Shown here: piece by piece, positions 22,524 through 30,712 of the stretch | Layout of the letters: each line of letters starts with the position of its first letter | Position numbering within the stretch: the first letter of the stretch is position 1 | Assembly: GCF_005774735.1 (NCBI RefSeq) | Contig: NZ_VBUM01000023.1 | Location: forward strand, 1 to 42,053 | DNA from: Microbacterium sp. 5K110 | GTDB taxonomy: Bacteria > Actinomycetota > Actinomycetes > Actinomycetales > Microbacteriaceae | Length of the DNA: 42,053 nt | Direction: 5' to 3' | Program-made: the position numbers and the translations under genes | Notes under the pieces: model-generated | The model's database searches: none | Seen by the model: the letters and a program-made list of their open reading frames with translations, nothing else | Told to the model about the DNA's origin: nothing

Positions 22524-23074
22524 GGGGTCTCCGTCTCCATCGCGGTGGCGCGCACCCGGGAACGGATGCGGGAGAGGCGGTTGCGCACGGTGCCGTGGGA
22601 CACCCCCAGGGACTCCGCCGCCGCTTGATAGCCGTAGCCTTCGGCGGCGCAGAGTCGGAAGATCTCCCGGTCGAGCTCGCCGAGACCTTCGACGGCGGCG
22701 AGGATCGCTCCGACCGTCTCGGCCTCGACGACCTGCTTCTCGACGTCGACGATCGCGGGGATGCTCTCGTCGAGCTCGGCGGTCGCTCCGTGTCGACGCC
22801 GCGACCGCAGCCGGTTCTGCGCCTGCAATCGGCACACCGTCGCGAGCCACGGCAGCAGGGACGCGCCCTCGAGTCGAAGCTGCGGGATCTTCCGCCAGGC
22901 GACGACGAACGTCTCCTGCACGACATCCTCCGCGTCGTTCTCGTCGTGGACGAGCCCGAAGGCGATCCAGTACACCGGCCGCGCGTAGGCGCGATAGAGC
23001 GCCCGGAACGCCACCTCCGACCCACCGGCGGCGCGCGCGACCAGCGCCCTGTCGTCGATCACGTCGTCGGTCAT
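22520..23074 (-). CDS. ECF-type RNA polymerase sigma factor
   Basis: A 184-residue sigma-70-family factor with only regions 2 and 4, as in ECF factors. Region 2 (about residues 22-90) has FRALYRAYARPVYWIAFGL and the DAEDVVQETFVVAWR motif. Region 4 (about 120-175) has LGELDREIFRLCAAEGYGYQ and the helix-turn-helix AAESLGVSHGTVRNRLSRIR. The ATG at 23072-23074 is chosen because AGGAAG lies about 10 bases before it and the usual short N-terminus follows; an earlier in-frame ATG at 23119 would add 15 residues. It is coupled to the DUF4349 gene by a 4-base overlap. The recognised promoters and the triggering signal are unknown. Confidence 0.92.
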   Translation of the reverse strand: MTDDVIDDRALVARAAGGSEVAFRALYRAYARPVYWIAFGLVHDENDAEDVVQETFVVAWRKIPQLRLEGASLLPWLATVCRLQAQNRLRSRRRHGATAELDESIPAIVDVEKQVVEAETVGAILAAVEGLGELDREIFRLCAAEGYGYQAAAESLGVSHGTVRNRLSRIRSRVRATAMETETP

Positions 23075-23193
23075 GGCATCCGTTCTTCCTGTCGGGCACC
23101 CGTGTGAGCACTCTCTCACTCAGAGGTGTCCGCGCGCGCCGGATCGTCTCACGCCGATCGTCGGCCGGGATGCCGGGCGCCCGGGCCGGCGGA

Positions 23194-23199
23194 TAGACT
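23194..23199 (+). promoter_or_regulatory. putative -10 box of the TerC gene
   Basis: TAGACT fits TANNNT and gives a transcript start near 23206, about 23 bases before the ATG, which is preceded by GAAAGG. No manganese riboswitch of the yybP-ykoY type is seen here. Confidence 0.35.
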
Positions 23200-23228
23200 T
23201 CAGCGTTTCCCCCGACGAAAGGCCCGCC

Positions 23229-24293
23229 ATGGAGCTGCAGCTGGATCCGGTGTTCCAGACCGTCACCCTCGTGGTGCTGGTGTTGATCCTGGCCGCGGAT
23301 CTGCTCATCATCCTCGCGCGACCCCACATCCCCTCGCCGAAGGAATCGACGCTCTGGGTGGTGTTCTACGTCGTGCTGGCGCTGGCCTTCGCGGGCGTCC
23401 TGGCGATCGCGGCCGGGGGAGAGGTCGCGGGTCAGTTCGTCGCGGGCTGGCTCACCGAATACAGCCTGTCGATCGACAACCTCTTCGTCTTCGTCCTGAT
23501 CATGGGCCAGTTCGCGGTACCGCGCCGGTATCAGCAGGAAGTGCTGATGGTGGGCATCATCATCGCCCTGATCCTGCGCGGCGCGTTCATCCTCGTCGGG
23601 GCCACGATCATCGAGAACTTCAGCCCGATCTTCTATCTCTTCGGCGCGTTCCTTATCTACACGGCGATCCGGCAGGCGTTCCCCGGCGATGACCACGACG
23701 ACGACACCCAGAAAGAGAACCTCGTCGTCCGGATGCTGCGCCGGGTGCTGCCGATCAGTGACACCTACGACGGCAAGAAGGTCCTCACGCGGGTGGGCGG
23801 CAAGCGCATCTTCACGCCGATGATCATCGTCTTCGCGGCGATCGGTGTCACCGACCTGTTGTTCGCCATCGACTCGATCCCGGCGATCTTCGGCATCACG
23901 CAGAGCCCGTTCATCGTGTTCACGGCAAACCTCTTCGCCCTCATGGGCCTGCGCCAGCTGTACTTCCTGCTCGGCGACCTGCTCGAGCGTCTGCGGTTCC
24001 TGCACTACGGCATCGCGTTCATCCTCGCGTTCATCGGCGTGAAGCTCGTGCTGCACGCGATGCACGTGAACGAGCTGCCGTTCCTCAACGGCGGCGAGCC
24101 GATCGAGTGGGCGCCCGAGATCTCGACGTGGGTCTCGCTCGCGGTGATCGTGCTGTCGATGGCGGTCGCCACGATCGCGAGCCTCGTCGTTTCGCGTCGC
24201 GAACCCGCCGCGGCCGGCCCGCGGGATGCGGCCGCGCGGGTCGCCGACGAGAAGGGCACGCCTCCGACGGTGGAGCAGCCGGACCGCGACTGA
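23229..24293 (+). CDS. TerC/Alx family integral membrane protein
   Basis: A 354-residue membrane protein of the TerC family, now linked to manganese export and metalation of exported proteins in several bacteria. It has eight to nine hydrophobic segments. The two conserved acidic membrane motifs are visible, TEYSLSIDNLFVF (about 76-88) and LLFAIDSIPAIFG (about 212-224). A charged loop (about 154-185, FPGDDHDDDTQKEN) is typical of Alx-like members. The C-terminal tail after about 325 is hydrophilic and Ala/Pro-rich. GAAAGG lies 6 bases before the ATG. It is divergent from the ECF sigma factor, with about 150 bases between, and convergent with the monooxygenase gene 30 bases away. Confidence 0.93.
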   Translation: MELQLDPVFQTVTLVVLVLILAADLLIILARPHIPSPKESTLWVVFYVVLALAFAGVLAIAAGGEVAGQFVAGWLTEYSLSIDNLFVFVLIMGQFAVPRRYQQEVLMVGIIIALILRGAFILVGATIIENFSPIFYLFGAFLIYTAIRQAFPGDDHDDDTQKENLVVRMLRRVLPISDTYDGKKVLTRVGGKRIFTPMIIVFAAIGVTDLLFAIDSIPAIFGITQSPFIVFTANLFALMGLRQLYFLLGDLLERLRFLHYGIAFILAFIGVKLVLHAMHVNELPFLNGGEPIEWAPEISTWVSLAVIVLSMAVATIASLVVSRREPAAAGPRDAAARVADEKGTPPTVEQPDRD

Positions 24294-24323
24294 GGTTCTG
24301 TGCGCGGAGCGCGGCGTCGCCGG

Positions 24324-25637
24324 TCAGAACGCGTGCAGGTTGCCGCGCAGGCCGCCCTCGACGTATTCCTCGCGCAGGATGCCGCGGCGCCGCAGGATCG
24401 GCACGAGGTCGTCGAGCACTCGGTGCACGGTGACGGGGTGCAGATCGCCCCACAGCAGCACTCCGTCGTTGCCCCAGTCGCCGAGCTGCTCGATGCGGTC
24501 CGCGAACTCGTCGGCCGTGCCGACGAAACCGGACCCGTCGCTCAGTCGCCCCAGGCGGGCGTGCGCGGCGAGGATCGCGCGGAGCGGCGCGTCGGGCTCG
24601 TGCGCCCCGACCAGTCGTCGGATGCTGCCCTCGGACACGTGCTCGCCGAAGATCGCCCGGTCCAGCGGGGCGTCGAGGTCCAGCCCGGTGAGGTCGGTTT
24701 CGAGGTCGCTGGACTGCTTGCGGGCGATGGCCGACAGCGCGGCCTCGTCGGGGTGAGCGGATGCCGCGACGAGCCGGTCGGCTTCCTCCGCCGACGACAC
24801 GAGCACCGGCTGGATGGCGAAGAGGATCTTGATGTCGTGGGGCGAACGTCCGGCGGCTTCGGCGGCGGCGTGGATGCGTCCGCGATAGGCGCGGATGCTC
24901 TGCTCGTCGAGGGGCGCGAGCGCCAACTGGACGTCGGAGTTCGCGCCGGCGAACGCCAGTCCGCGGCCGGAGCCACCGGGCGAGACGATCGCGGGCTCGC
25001 CGTCGGTGAACGGCACCGCGTTCAGCGGGCCGTCGAAGCCGAAGTACTCGCCGCGGTGCTGCGCCGCGGCGAGGCGCGTGCCGTCGGCGTACACGCCGGA
25101 CTCCTCGTCCTCGACGAGCGCGCCCTCACCCCAGCTGCGCCAGAGCGTCCGCAGCCCGTCGAGCCATTCCTCGGCGCGGTCGTACGCGGCGTCGTGGCCG
25201 AGCTGCGGTGCCGTGGAGAAGTGTCGCGCGCTGCCGGTGTCGGTCACGACGTTGAGTCCGAGGCGGTGGCCGCTCAAGTGCTGGAGCGTGGCGAACTGCC
25301 GGGCGGCGGTGTACGGGAGGTACGCGGCCGGGTTGACCGTCGGCACGACGCCGAGGTGCCGGGTCGCCGCGAAGAGGTAGGGGGCCAGCAGAAGCGGATC
25401 GTGCTTGGGGCCACCGAAGGCGTGCCGGACGCGGAGATCGATCGTCTCGGCGCTGCCGAGCGACGGCGCGTCCTCGATGATGAGCAGGTCGAACCCGGCC
25501 TGCTCGAGCGTGCGCGCGGAGTCCTGGTACAGACCGGGTTCGGTCCAGCGGTGGTTCCACCGCAAGTACGGGTGCCCCCAGCCGTGCGGGCCGAATCCGC
25601 GAGCGAGGAACCACCCGAAGTGCTGCAGACGGCTCAC
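24324..25637 (-). CDS. FMN-dependent luciferase-like monooxygenase (NtaA/SnaA/DszA type)
   Basis: A 437-residue two-component flavin monooxygenase of the long NtaA/SnaA/DszA group, which uses FMNH2 from a separate reductase. Family features are FDLLIIEDAPSLG (about 42-54), KHDPLLLAPYLFAATRHLGV, TAARQFATLQHLSGHRLGLN and the later IVSPGGSGRGLAFA. The GTG at 25635-25637 overlaps the stop of the PLP-lyase gene by 4 bases (GTGA), so the two are co-translated. The open frame extends upstream in this frame only as a shadow of the lyase gene. Pairing with a sulfhydrylase-like enzyme suggests use of an organosulfur compound: the monooxygenase would free sulfite and the lyase would fix reduced sulfur. 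That role is inferred from context. Confidence 0.85.
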   Translation of the reverse strand: MSRLQHFGWFLARGFGPHGWGHPYLRWNHRWTEPGLYQDSARTLEQAGFDLLIIEDAPSLGSAETIDLRVRHAFGGPKHDPLLLAPYLFAATRHLGVVPTVNPAAYLPYTAARQFATLQHLSGHRLGLNVVTDTGSARHFSTAPQLGHDAAYDRAEEWLDGLRTLWRSWGEGALVEDEESGVYADGTRLAAAQHRGEYFGFDGPLNAVPFTDGEPAIVSPGGSGRGLAFAGANSDVQLALAPLDEQSIRAYRGRIHAAAEAAGRSPHDIKILFAIQPVLVSSAEEADRLVAASAHPDEAALSAIARKQSSDLETDLTGLDLDAPLDRAIFGEHVSEGSIRRLVGAHEPDAPLRAILAAHARLGRLSDGSGFVGTADEFADRIEQLGDWGNDGVLLWGDLHPVTVHRVLDDLVPILRRRGILREEYVEGGLRGNLHAF

Positions 25638-26959
25638 AGGACCACGACCTCTCGCACGTCGCCGGCTCGGGTCGCCGAGACGATCCCGTCCAGGGCCTGC
25701 GCGAGGTCGGCGAGGATGTCGTCGATGTCCTCGATGCCGATCGAGAGGCGGATCGTCCCCGGGAAGACTCCGGCCCGCTCGCGTTCGGCCACGGTGCGGC
25801 CCGCGTGGCTGGTGCTCTGGGGGTGCAGGACGAGCGAGCGCACGTCGCCGAGGTGGGTCATGTGCGTGATCAGACGCACCGATTGCACGACGTGCCGCGC
25901 CGCCTCGAGCCCGCCGCGGAGGGTCACGGTGAACACCGAGCCGCTCCCGCGCGTGAGGTAGCGCCGCCCCAGCTCGTGATGCGGGTGGGAGGGGAGCCCG
26001 ACGTAGTCGACGCGCTCGACCTCGGGACGCCCCTCGAGCCACCGGGCGACCGCGAGCGCGTTGGCGGACTGCCGCTCGACGCGCAGGCTCAGCGTCTCGA
26101 CGCCCTGGCCGATGAGGAAGGCGTTCAGCGGCGACGGCGATGGGCCGAAGCGCGGGGCGACGCTCTCACGGAAGTACGCTCCGCGCGCCCGGGGCCCGTG
26201 CTTCTCGGCATAGCTCGCGCCGCCGAGGCGGTCGGCGCCGACGAGGTGGGGGAACACGTGCCCGGACGCCGCGGCGTCGAAGCGTCCGTCGTCGACGATG
26301 ACGCCGCCGAGTACCGCGCCCTGCCCGGCGAGGAACTTGCTCGCCGAATGCACCACGACGGCCGCGCCGTGCTCGATCGGCCGCAGCAGGTACGGCGTCG
26401 TGAAGGTGCTGTCGACGACGAGCGGGATGCCGTGCTCCGCGCCGACCGCAGCGACGGCGGCGACGTCGAGGACGTGATTGCGGGCATTGGAGAGCGTCTC
26501 GGCGAACAGCGCCTTCGTGCGCGGGGTGATCGCGGCTCGCCACGCGTCGAGGTCGTCGGTGTCGACGAAGGTCGTCTCGATCCCCAGACGCGCGAGGTTG
26601 TCCAGGAGCAGTCCGCGCGTGCCTTCGTAGATGTGCTCCGAGACGACGAGGTGGTCGCCCGCTCCTGCGAGGCCGAGGAGCGCGACGGTGACGGCCGCCT
26701 GGCCGCTCGAGACGAGGATCGCCTGGTCTCCGCCTTCGAGCGAAGCGAGGCGTTCTTCGACGGCCTGCACGGTGGGGTTGCCCGTACGGGTGTACCCGAA
26801 GCCGCTGCCCGTGGAGAAGTGGGCTGCCGACTCGTCGAGATCCGAGAACGTGAAGCCCGCCGTGAGGTAGATGGGCGTGGCCCGGGGCGATGCGGGGGCG
26901 GCGGACGAGCCCACGTGCACCTGACGGGTCGAGAAACCGGTGTCTTCCTGTGCGCCCAT
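25634..26959 (-). CDS. metY: O-acetylhomoserine sulfhydrylase-like PLP enzyme (Cys/Met metabolism family)
   Basis: A 441-residue enzyme of the Cys/Met metabolism PLP family. The PLP lysine is K208 in VHSASKFLAGQG; YTRTGNPTVQAVEERLASLEGG (about 57-78) and VVDSTFTTPYLLRPIEHGA (about 181-199) are hallmarks. The length and the block around HVFPHL match O-acetylhomoserine aminocarboxypropyltransferases better than the shorter cystathionine synthases, so homocysteine formation from O-acetylhomoserine and sulfide is likely. The ATG at 26957-26959 is chosen because GGAAGGAG lies about 7 bases before it; ATG 26977 is an alternative. It is the first gene of a pair with the coupled monooxygenase. The gene name is a family-level guess. 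Confidence 0.85.
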   Translation of the reverse strand: MGAQEDTGFSTRQVHVGSSAAPASPRATPIYLTAGFTFSDLDESAAHFSTGSGFGYTRTGNPTVQAVEERLASLEGGDQAILVSSGQAAVTVALLGLAGAGDHLVVSEHIYEGTRGLLLDNLARLGIETTFVDTDDLDAWRAAITPRTKALFAETLSNARNHVLDVAAVAAVGAEHGIPLVVDSTFTTPYLLRPIEHGAAVVVHSASKFLAGQGAVLGGVIVDDGRFDAAASGHVFPHLVGADRLGGASYAEKHGPRARGAYFRESVAPRFGPSPSPLNAFLIGQGVETLSLRVERQSANALAVARWLEGRPEVERVDYVGLPSHPHHELGRRYLTRGSGSVFTVTLRGGLEAARHVVQSVRLITHMTHLGDVRSLVLHPQSTSHAGRTVAERERAGVFPGTIRLSIGIEDIDDILADLAQALDGIVSATRAGDVREVVVL

Positions 26960-27066
26960 GCGGGACTCTCCTTCCAACGGCGGTGGCGACAGGCTCGCAC
27001 GGCGACCCGGCCGCCACCCAAACGTGCGGCGCCGTGTTACGCGGAGGGGCGTGCTCGGCCCGGTGG

Positions 27067-27072
27067 TATCGT
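27067..27072 (+). promoter_or_regulatory. extended -10 box of the leucine leader transcript
   Basis: TATCGT preceded by TGG has the extended -10 form. It lies exactly 6 bases before the GTG of a short Leu-rich reading frame, so the leader would be read without a 5' UTR. Confidence 0.5.
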
Positions 27073-27078
27073 GGCGAC

Positions 27079-27129
27079 GTGCGGATCGCCGGCCTCCTCC
27101 TTAGCGGCCGCGACGAGACCTTGTTCTAG
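27079..27129 (+). CDS. leuL: leucine leader peptide upstream of leuCD
   Basis: A 16-codon frame, too short for standard gene finders, reads MRIAGLLLSGRDETLF (GTG start, TAG stop). Three Leu codons in a row (CTC CTC CTT, 27094-27102) and a fourth Leu near the end are the mark of an attenuator peptide: ribosomes would stall there when charged tRNA-Leu is short. It ends 63 bases before leuC, an isoleucine/leucine pathway gene, and overlaps the 5' arm of two competing hairpins. A -10 box 6 bases upstream suggests leaderless translation. Similar leader peptides are known upstream of leucine genes in actinobacteria. Confidence 0.7.
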   Translation: MRIAGLLLSGRDETLF

Positions 27130-27180
27130 GCCTTTCTCGTCGCGGAGTTCGTCGCGGGCCTCACATCCCATCCGAGGAGA
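27106..27180 (+). promoter_or_regulatory. candidate leuC attenuator with two mutually exclusive hairpins
   Basis: The segment 27108-27118 pairs perfectly over 11 bp with 27135-27145. The same segment (27106-27116) can instead pair with 27149-27160 with one bulge, because TCGTCGCGG is present twice. The shared 5' arm lies inside the leader peptide, so a stalled ribosome would change which hairpin forms. No T run follows either, so the output may be translational: CCTC (27159-27162) can pair with GAGG (27174-27177) in the leuC ribosome binding site. Confidence 0.5.
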
Positions 27181-27192
27181 AACGCAAGTCTC

Positions 27193-28674
27193 ATGAGCAC
27201 GACATCGATCGACGGCATCCACATTCCCGATCGCCCGCGGACCCTGGCCGAGAAGGTCTGGGACGACCACCTGGTCGTCAAGGGCGAGGACGGTCAGCCC
27301 GATCTCATCTACATCGACCTCCACTTGGTCCACGAGGTGACGAGCCCGCAGGCGTTCGACGGCCTGCGCGCCGAGGGCCGCCCGGTCCGCCGCCTCGATC
27401 TCACGATCGCGACCGAGGACCACAACACCCCGACGCTCGACATCGACAAGCCGATCGCCGACCTCACCAGCCGGACGCAGATCGAGACGCTGCGCCGCAA
27501 CGCCGCCGAGTTCGACGTCCGCATCCACTCGCTGGGCGACAAGGAGCAGGGGATCGTCCACGTCGTCGGCCCGCAGCTGGGGCTGACGATGCCCGGCATC
27601 ACCGTCGTCTGCGGCGACAGCCACACCTCGACGCACGGCGCGTTCGGGGCCATGGCCTTCGGTATCGGCACGAGCGAGGTCGAGCACGTCCTGGCGACCC
27701 AGACGCTGCCCCTCAAGCCCTTCAAGACGATGGCGATCACCGTCGAGGGAGAGCTGAAGCCCGGCGTCACCGCGAAGGACATCATCCTCGCGATCATCGC
27801 CAAGATCGGCGCGAACGGCGGCCAGGGCTACGTCCTGGAGTTCCGCGGCAGCGCGATCCGCTCCCTCTCGATGGAGGGGCGCATGACGATGTGCAACATG
27901 TCGATCGAAGCCGGTGCTCGCGCCGGCATGATCGCCCCCGACGAGACGACCTTCGCCTACGTCAAGGACAAGCCGCACGCCCCGCAGGGTCAGGACTGGG
28001 AGGACGCCGTCGCCTACTGGCGCACGCTCCCCAGCGACGAGGGCGCCGTCTACGACGCCGAGGTGTTCCTGGATGCCGCCGAGCTCGAGCCCTTCGTCAC
28101 GTGGGGCACGAACCCCGGTCAGGGCGTTTCGCTCTCGGACGTCGTGCCGACCCCCGCCGACATCATCGACGCGAACGAGCGTGCGGCGGCCGAGCGGGCG
28201 CTGGAGTACATGGACCTGCAGGCCGGGACCCCGATGAAGGACATCCCCGTGGATGCCGTCTTCATGGGCTCCTGCACGAACAGCCGCATCGAAGACCTGC
28301 GGGCGTTCGCGTCCGTCATCCAGGGCCGCACGAAGGCGGAGAACGTCCGTGTCATGGTCGTGCCCGGCTCGGCGCGCGTGCGCCTGGAAGCCGAGGCGGA
28401 GGGTCTGGACAAGGTGTTCACCGCGTTCGGGGCCGAGTGGCGCTTCGCGGGCTGCTCGATGTGCCTGGGCATGAACCCCGACCAGCTCGCACCGGGCGAG
28501 CGGTGCGCGTCGACGTCGAACCGCAACTTCGAGGGGCGCCAGGGCAAGGGCGGACGCACCCACCTGGTCTCGCCGCTCGTGGCAGCGGCGACCGCGGTGC
28601 GCGGGACCCTCTCGAGCCCCGCCGACCTCGATCCGCTGCCCGCGGAGACCGTTTCGACCGGGGCGGAGGCCTGA
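27193..28674 (+). CDS. leuC: 3-isopropylmalate dehydratase large subunit
   Basis: A 493-residue aconitase-family subunit that, with LeuD, isomerises 2-isopropylmalate to 3-isopropylmalate in leucine synthesis. The three [4Fe-4S] cluster ligands are Cys361 in [10 protein letters not shown], and Cys421 and Cys424 in [26 protein letters not shown] (about 136-150) is the second aconitase signature. The length is slightly above the usual 470 or so. The ATG follows GAGGAGA by about 12 bases. leuD begins one base after the stop. A Leu-rich leader peptide upstream implies control by leucine supply. Confidence 0.97.
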   Translation: MSTTSIDGIHIPDRPRTLAEKVWDDHLVVKGEDGQPDLIYIDLHLVHEVTSPQAFDGLRAEGRPVRRLDLTIATEDHNTPTLDIDKPIADLTSRTQIETLRRNAAEFDVRIHSLGDKEQGIVHVVGPQLGLTMPGITVVCGDSHTSTHGAFGAMAFGIGTSEVEHVLATQTLPLKPFKTMAITVEGELKPGVTAKDIILAIIAKIGANGGQGYVLEFRGSAIRSLSMEGRMTMCNMSIEAGARAGMIAPDETTFAYVKDKPHAPQGQDWEDAVAYWRTLPSDEGAVYDAEVFLDAAELEPFVTWGTNPGQGVSLSDVVPTPADIIDANERAAAERALEYMDLQAGTPMKDIPVDAVFMGSCTNSRIEDLRAFASVIQGRTKAENVRVMVVPGSARVRLEAEAEGLDKVFTAFGAEWRFAGCSMCLGMNPDQLAPGERCASTSNRNFEGRQGKGGRTHLVSPLVAAATAVRGTLSSPADLDPLPAETVSTGAEA

Positions 28675-28675
28675 C

Positions 28676-29272
28676 ATGGAGAAGTTCCACACGCACACCG
28701 GGATCGTCGCGCCGCTGAAGCGGTCCGCCGTCGACACCGACCAGATCATCCCCGCCGTGTACCTCAAGCGCGTCACCAAGACCGGTTTCGAGGACGCGCT
28801 GTTCGCCAACTGGCGCCAGGATCCCGCGTTCGTGCTGAACCAGGACGCCTACCGCTCGGCATCCGTGCTCGTCGCCGGCCCCGACTTCGGCACCGGCTCC
28901 AGCCGCGAACACGCCGTGTGGGCCCTGCGCGACTACGGGTTCCGCGTCGTGCTGAGCCCGAAGTTCGCGGACATCTTCCGCGGCAACTCCGGCAAGCAGG
29001 GGCTCGTCACGGGCGTGATCTCGGAAGACGACGTCGAGCGGCTCTGGTCGGCGGCCGAGGCGCAGCCGGGCGTCGAGATGACGGTCGACCTCGAGGCCAA
29101 GACCGCCACGCTCGGCGACCTCCGAGTCTCGTTCGAGATCGACGATTACACTAGGTGGCGGCTTCTCGAAGGGCTCGACGACATCGGGCTCACTCTGCGT
29201 GACGAAGACAAGATCGCGCAGTTCGAGGCGCGCCGCGAGGCATGGCGGCCGCGGACCCTTCCGGTCCGCTAA
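28676..29272 (+). CDS. leuD: 3-isopropylmalate dehydratase small subunit
   Basis: A 198-residue swivel-domain partner of LeuC. Family marks are [14 protein letters not shown] (about 20-33) and [17 protein letters not shown] (about 68-84), the substrate-binding loop. The length is normal. It starts one base after the leuC stop, so the subunits are made together. The leader, leuC and leuD form one unit; murA begins 63 bases later without a clear terminator between, so read-through into murA is possible. Confidence 0.97.
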   Translation: MEKFHTHTGIVAPLKRSAVDTDQIIPAVYLKRVTKTGFEDALFANWRQDPAFVLNQDAYRSASVLVAGPDFGTGSSREHAVWALRDYGFRVVLSPKFADIFRGNSGKQGLVTGVISEDDVERLWSAAEAQPGVEMTVDLEAKTATLGDLRVSFEIDDYTRWRLLEGLDDIGLTLRDEDKIAQFEARREAWRPRTLPVR

Positions 29273-29335
29273 GCCCGGCCGGTCCGATCGGGCCGTTCCG
29301 CCGCCCCTCGTCCACGAAGTGAGGTCCACCCCCCT

Positions 29336-30709
29336 ATGAGCACACTCGTCACCGATTCCGGAGACCAGATCCCCGGACAGCCGGACTGGGAAGCGGCCGA
29401 GACCCTCGTGATCCGCGGCGGACGCCCGTTGCGCGGGACGGTCGAGGTCAAGGGGGCCAAGAACCTCGTCACGAAGGCGATGGTGGCGGCGCTCCTCGGC
29501 GACACCACCAGCACGCTGCGCGACGTCCCGATGATCAGCGACGTCAAGGTCGTGCGCTCGCTCCTCGAGGTGCACGGCGTCACCGTGACCGAAGGGGACG
29601 AAGAGGGAACGCTCCACCTCGACCCCTCGGGCGCGGTCGCCGCGCACTTCGAAGAGATCGACGCCCACGCCGGCGCGTCGCGCATCCCGATCCTCTTCTG
29701 CGGACCGCTCCTGCACCTCCTCGGTGAGGCGCTCATCCCCGACCTCGGCGGATGCCGCATCGGCGACCGTCCGATCAACTTCCACATGGATGCGCTCCGC
29801 GCGTTCGGTGCCGTCGTCGACAAGAGCTACGAGGGCATCCGCATCACCGCCCCGAACGGGCTGCACGGCGCCAACATCACGCTGCCGTACCCGAGCGTGG
29901 GCGCGACCGAGCAGGTCCTGCTCACCGCGGTGCGCGCGAAGGGCGTCACGGAGCTTCGCAACGCCGCGATCGAGCCCGAGATCATGGATCTCATCGCGGT
30001 GCTGCAGAAGATGGGCGCGATCATCTCGTACGAGCCCAACCGCGTCATCTTCATCGAGGGTGTCGACCGTCTCGACGGCTACGACCACCGCGCGATCTTC
30101 GACCGCAACGAGGCCGCTTCGTGGGCCTGTGCGGCCCTGGCCACCGACGGTGAGATCTTCGCCAAGGGCGCGCGCCAGCAGGACATGCTGACGTTCCTCA
30201 ACGTCTTCCGCAAGGCCGGCGGCTGGTTCGACGTGCGCGAGGACGGCATCCTGTTCCGCCGTGGCGGCGACCTCAAGCCCGTCATGGTCGAGACCGACGT
30301 GCACCCCGGCTTCATGACCGACTGGCAGCAGCCGCTCATCGTCGCCCTGACGCAGGCCCACGGCGTCTCGACCGTGCACGAGACGGTGTACGAGAACCGC
30401 CTCGGCTTCACCCAGGCGCTCAACAAGATGGGGGCCGACATCGTCGTGCACCCGACGGGCCTGGACAGCGCCGACCGGCGCGTGCCGCGACGCGACCTCG
30501 AGCAGGCCGCCGTGATCACCGGCCCGACGCCCCTGCACGGCGCCGACGTCGAGGTGCCCGACCTGCGCGGAGGCTACAGCTACGTCATCGCGGCTCTGGC
30601 TGCCGAGGGCGAGTCGACGGTGCGCAACATCGGCATCATCCGCCGTGGATACGAGAAGTTCCTCGAGAAGCTGACCGCTCTCGACGCTGACTTCGACGTC
30701 GTGGGCTGA
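29336..30709 (+). CDS. murA: UDP-N-acetylglucosamine 1-carboxyvinyltransferase
   Basis: A 457-residue EPSP-synthase-fold enzyme that transfers enolpyruvate to UDP-GlcNAc, the first committed step of peptidoglycan synthesis. The N-terminal GAKNLVTKAMVAALL carries the substrate-binding Lys42 and Asn43. The catalytic loop has Cys140 in LGGCRIGDRP, the residue alkylated by fosfomycin, so the enzyme should be sensitive in principle. The C-terminal DLRGGYSYVIAALAAEGES is typical. It has about 25 extra N-terminal residues compared with the E. coli enzyme. Three bases separate it from plsC, and it heads a run of envelope genes. Confidence 0.96.
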   Translation: MSTLVTDSGDQIPGQPDWEAAETLVIRGGRPLRGTVEVKGAKNLVTKAMVAALLGDTTSTLRDVPMISDVKVVRSLLEVHGVTVTEGDEEGTLHLDPSGAVAAHFEEIDAHAGASRIPILFCGPLLHLLGEALIPDLGGCRIGDRPINFHMDALRAFGAVVDKSYEGIRITAPNGLHGANITLPYPSVGATEQVLLTAVRAKGVTELRNAAIEPEIMDLIAVLQKMGAIISYEPNRVIFIEGVDRLDGYDHRAIFDRNEAASWACAALATDGEIFAKGARQQDMLTFLNVFRKAGGWFDVREDGILFRRGGDLKPVMVETDVHPGFMTDWQQPLIVALTQAHGVSTVHETVYENRLGFTQALNKMGADIVVHPTGLDSADRRVPRRDLEQAAVITGPTPLHGADVEVPDLRGGYSYVIAALAAEGESTVRNIGIIRRGYEKFLEKLTALDADFDVVG

Positions 30710-30712
30710 CCC

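Noticed and set aside
23075..23228. manganese (yybP-ykoY) riboswitch before the TerC gene
   Set aside because: The expected paired loops and conserved core are absent, and the likely 5' UTR is only about 23 bases.
22524..24065. upstream extension of the DUF4349 frame on the minus strand
   Set aside because: The part before the ATG at 22523 overlaps the sigma factor and TerC genes and has no homology-like features.
26960..27066. SAM riboswitch before the sulfhydrylase-like gene
   Set aside because: No SAM-I, SAM-II or SAM-IV core is visible in the short region.
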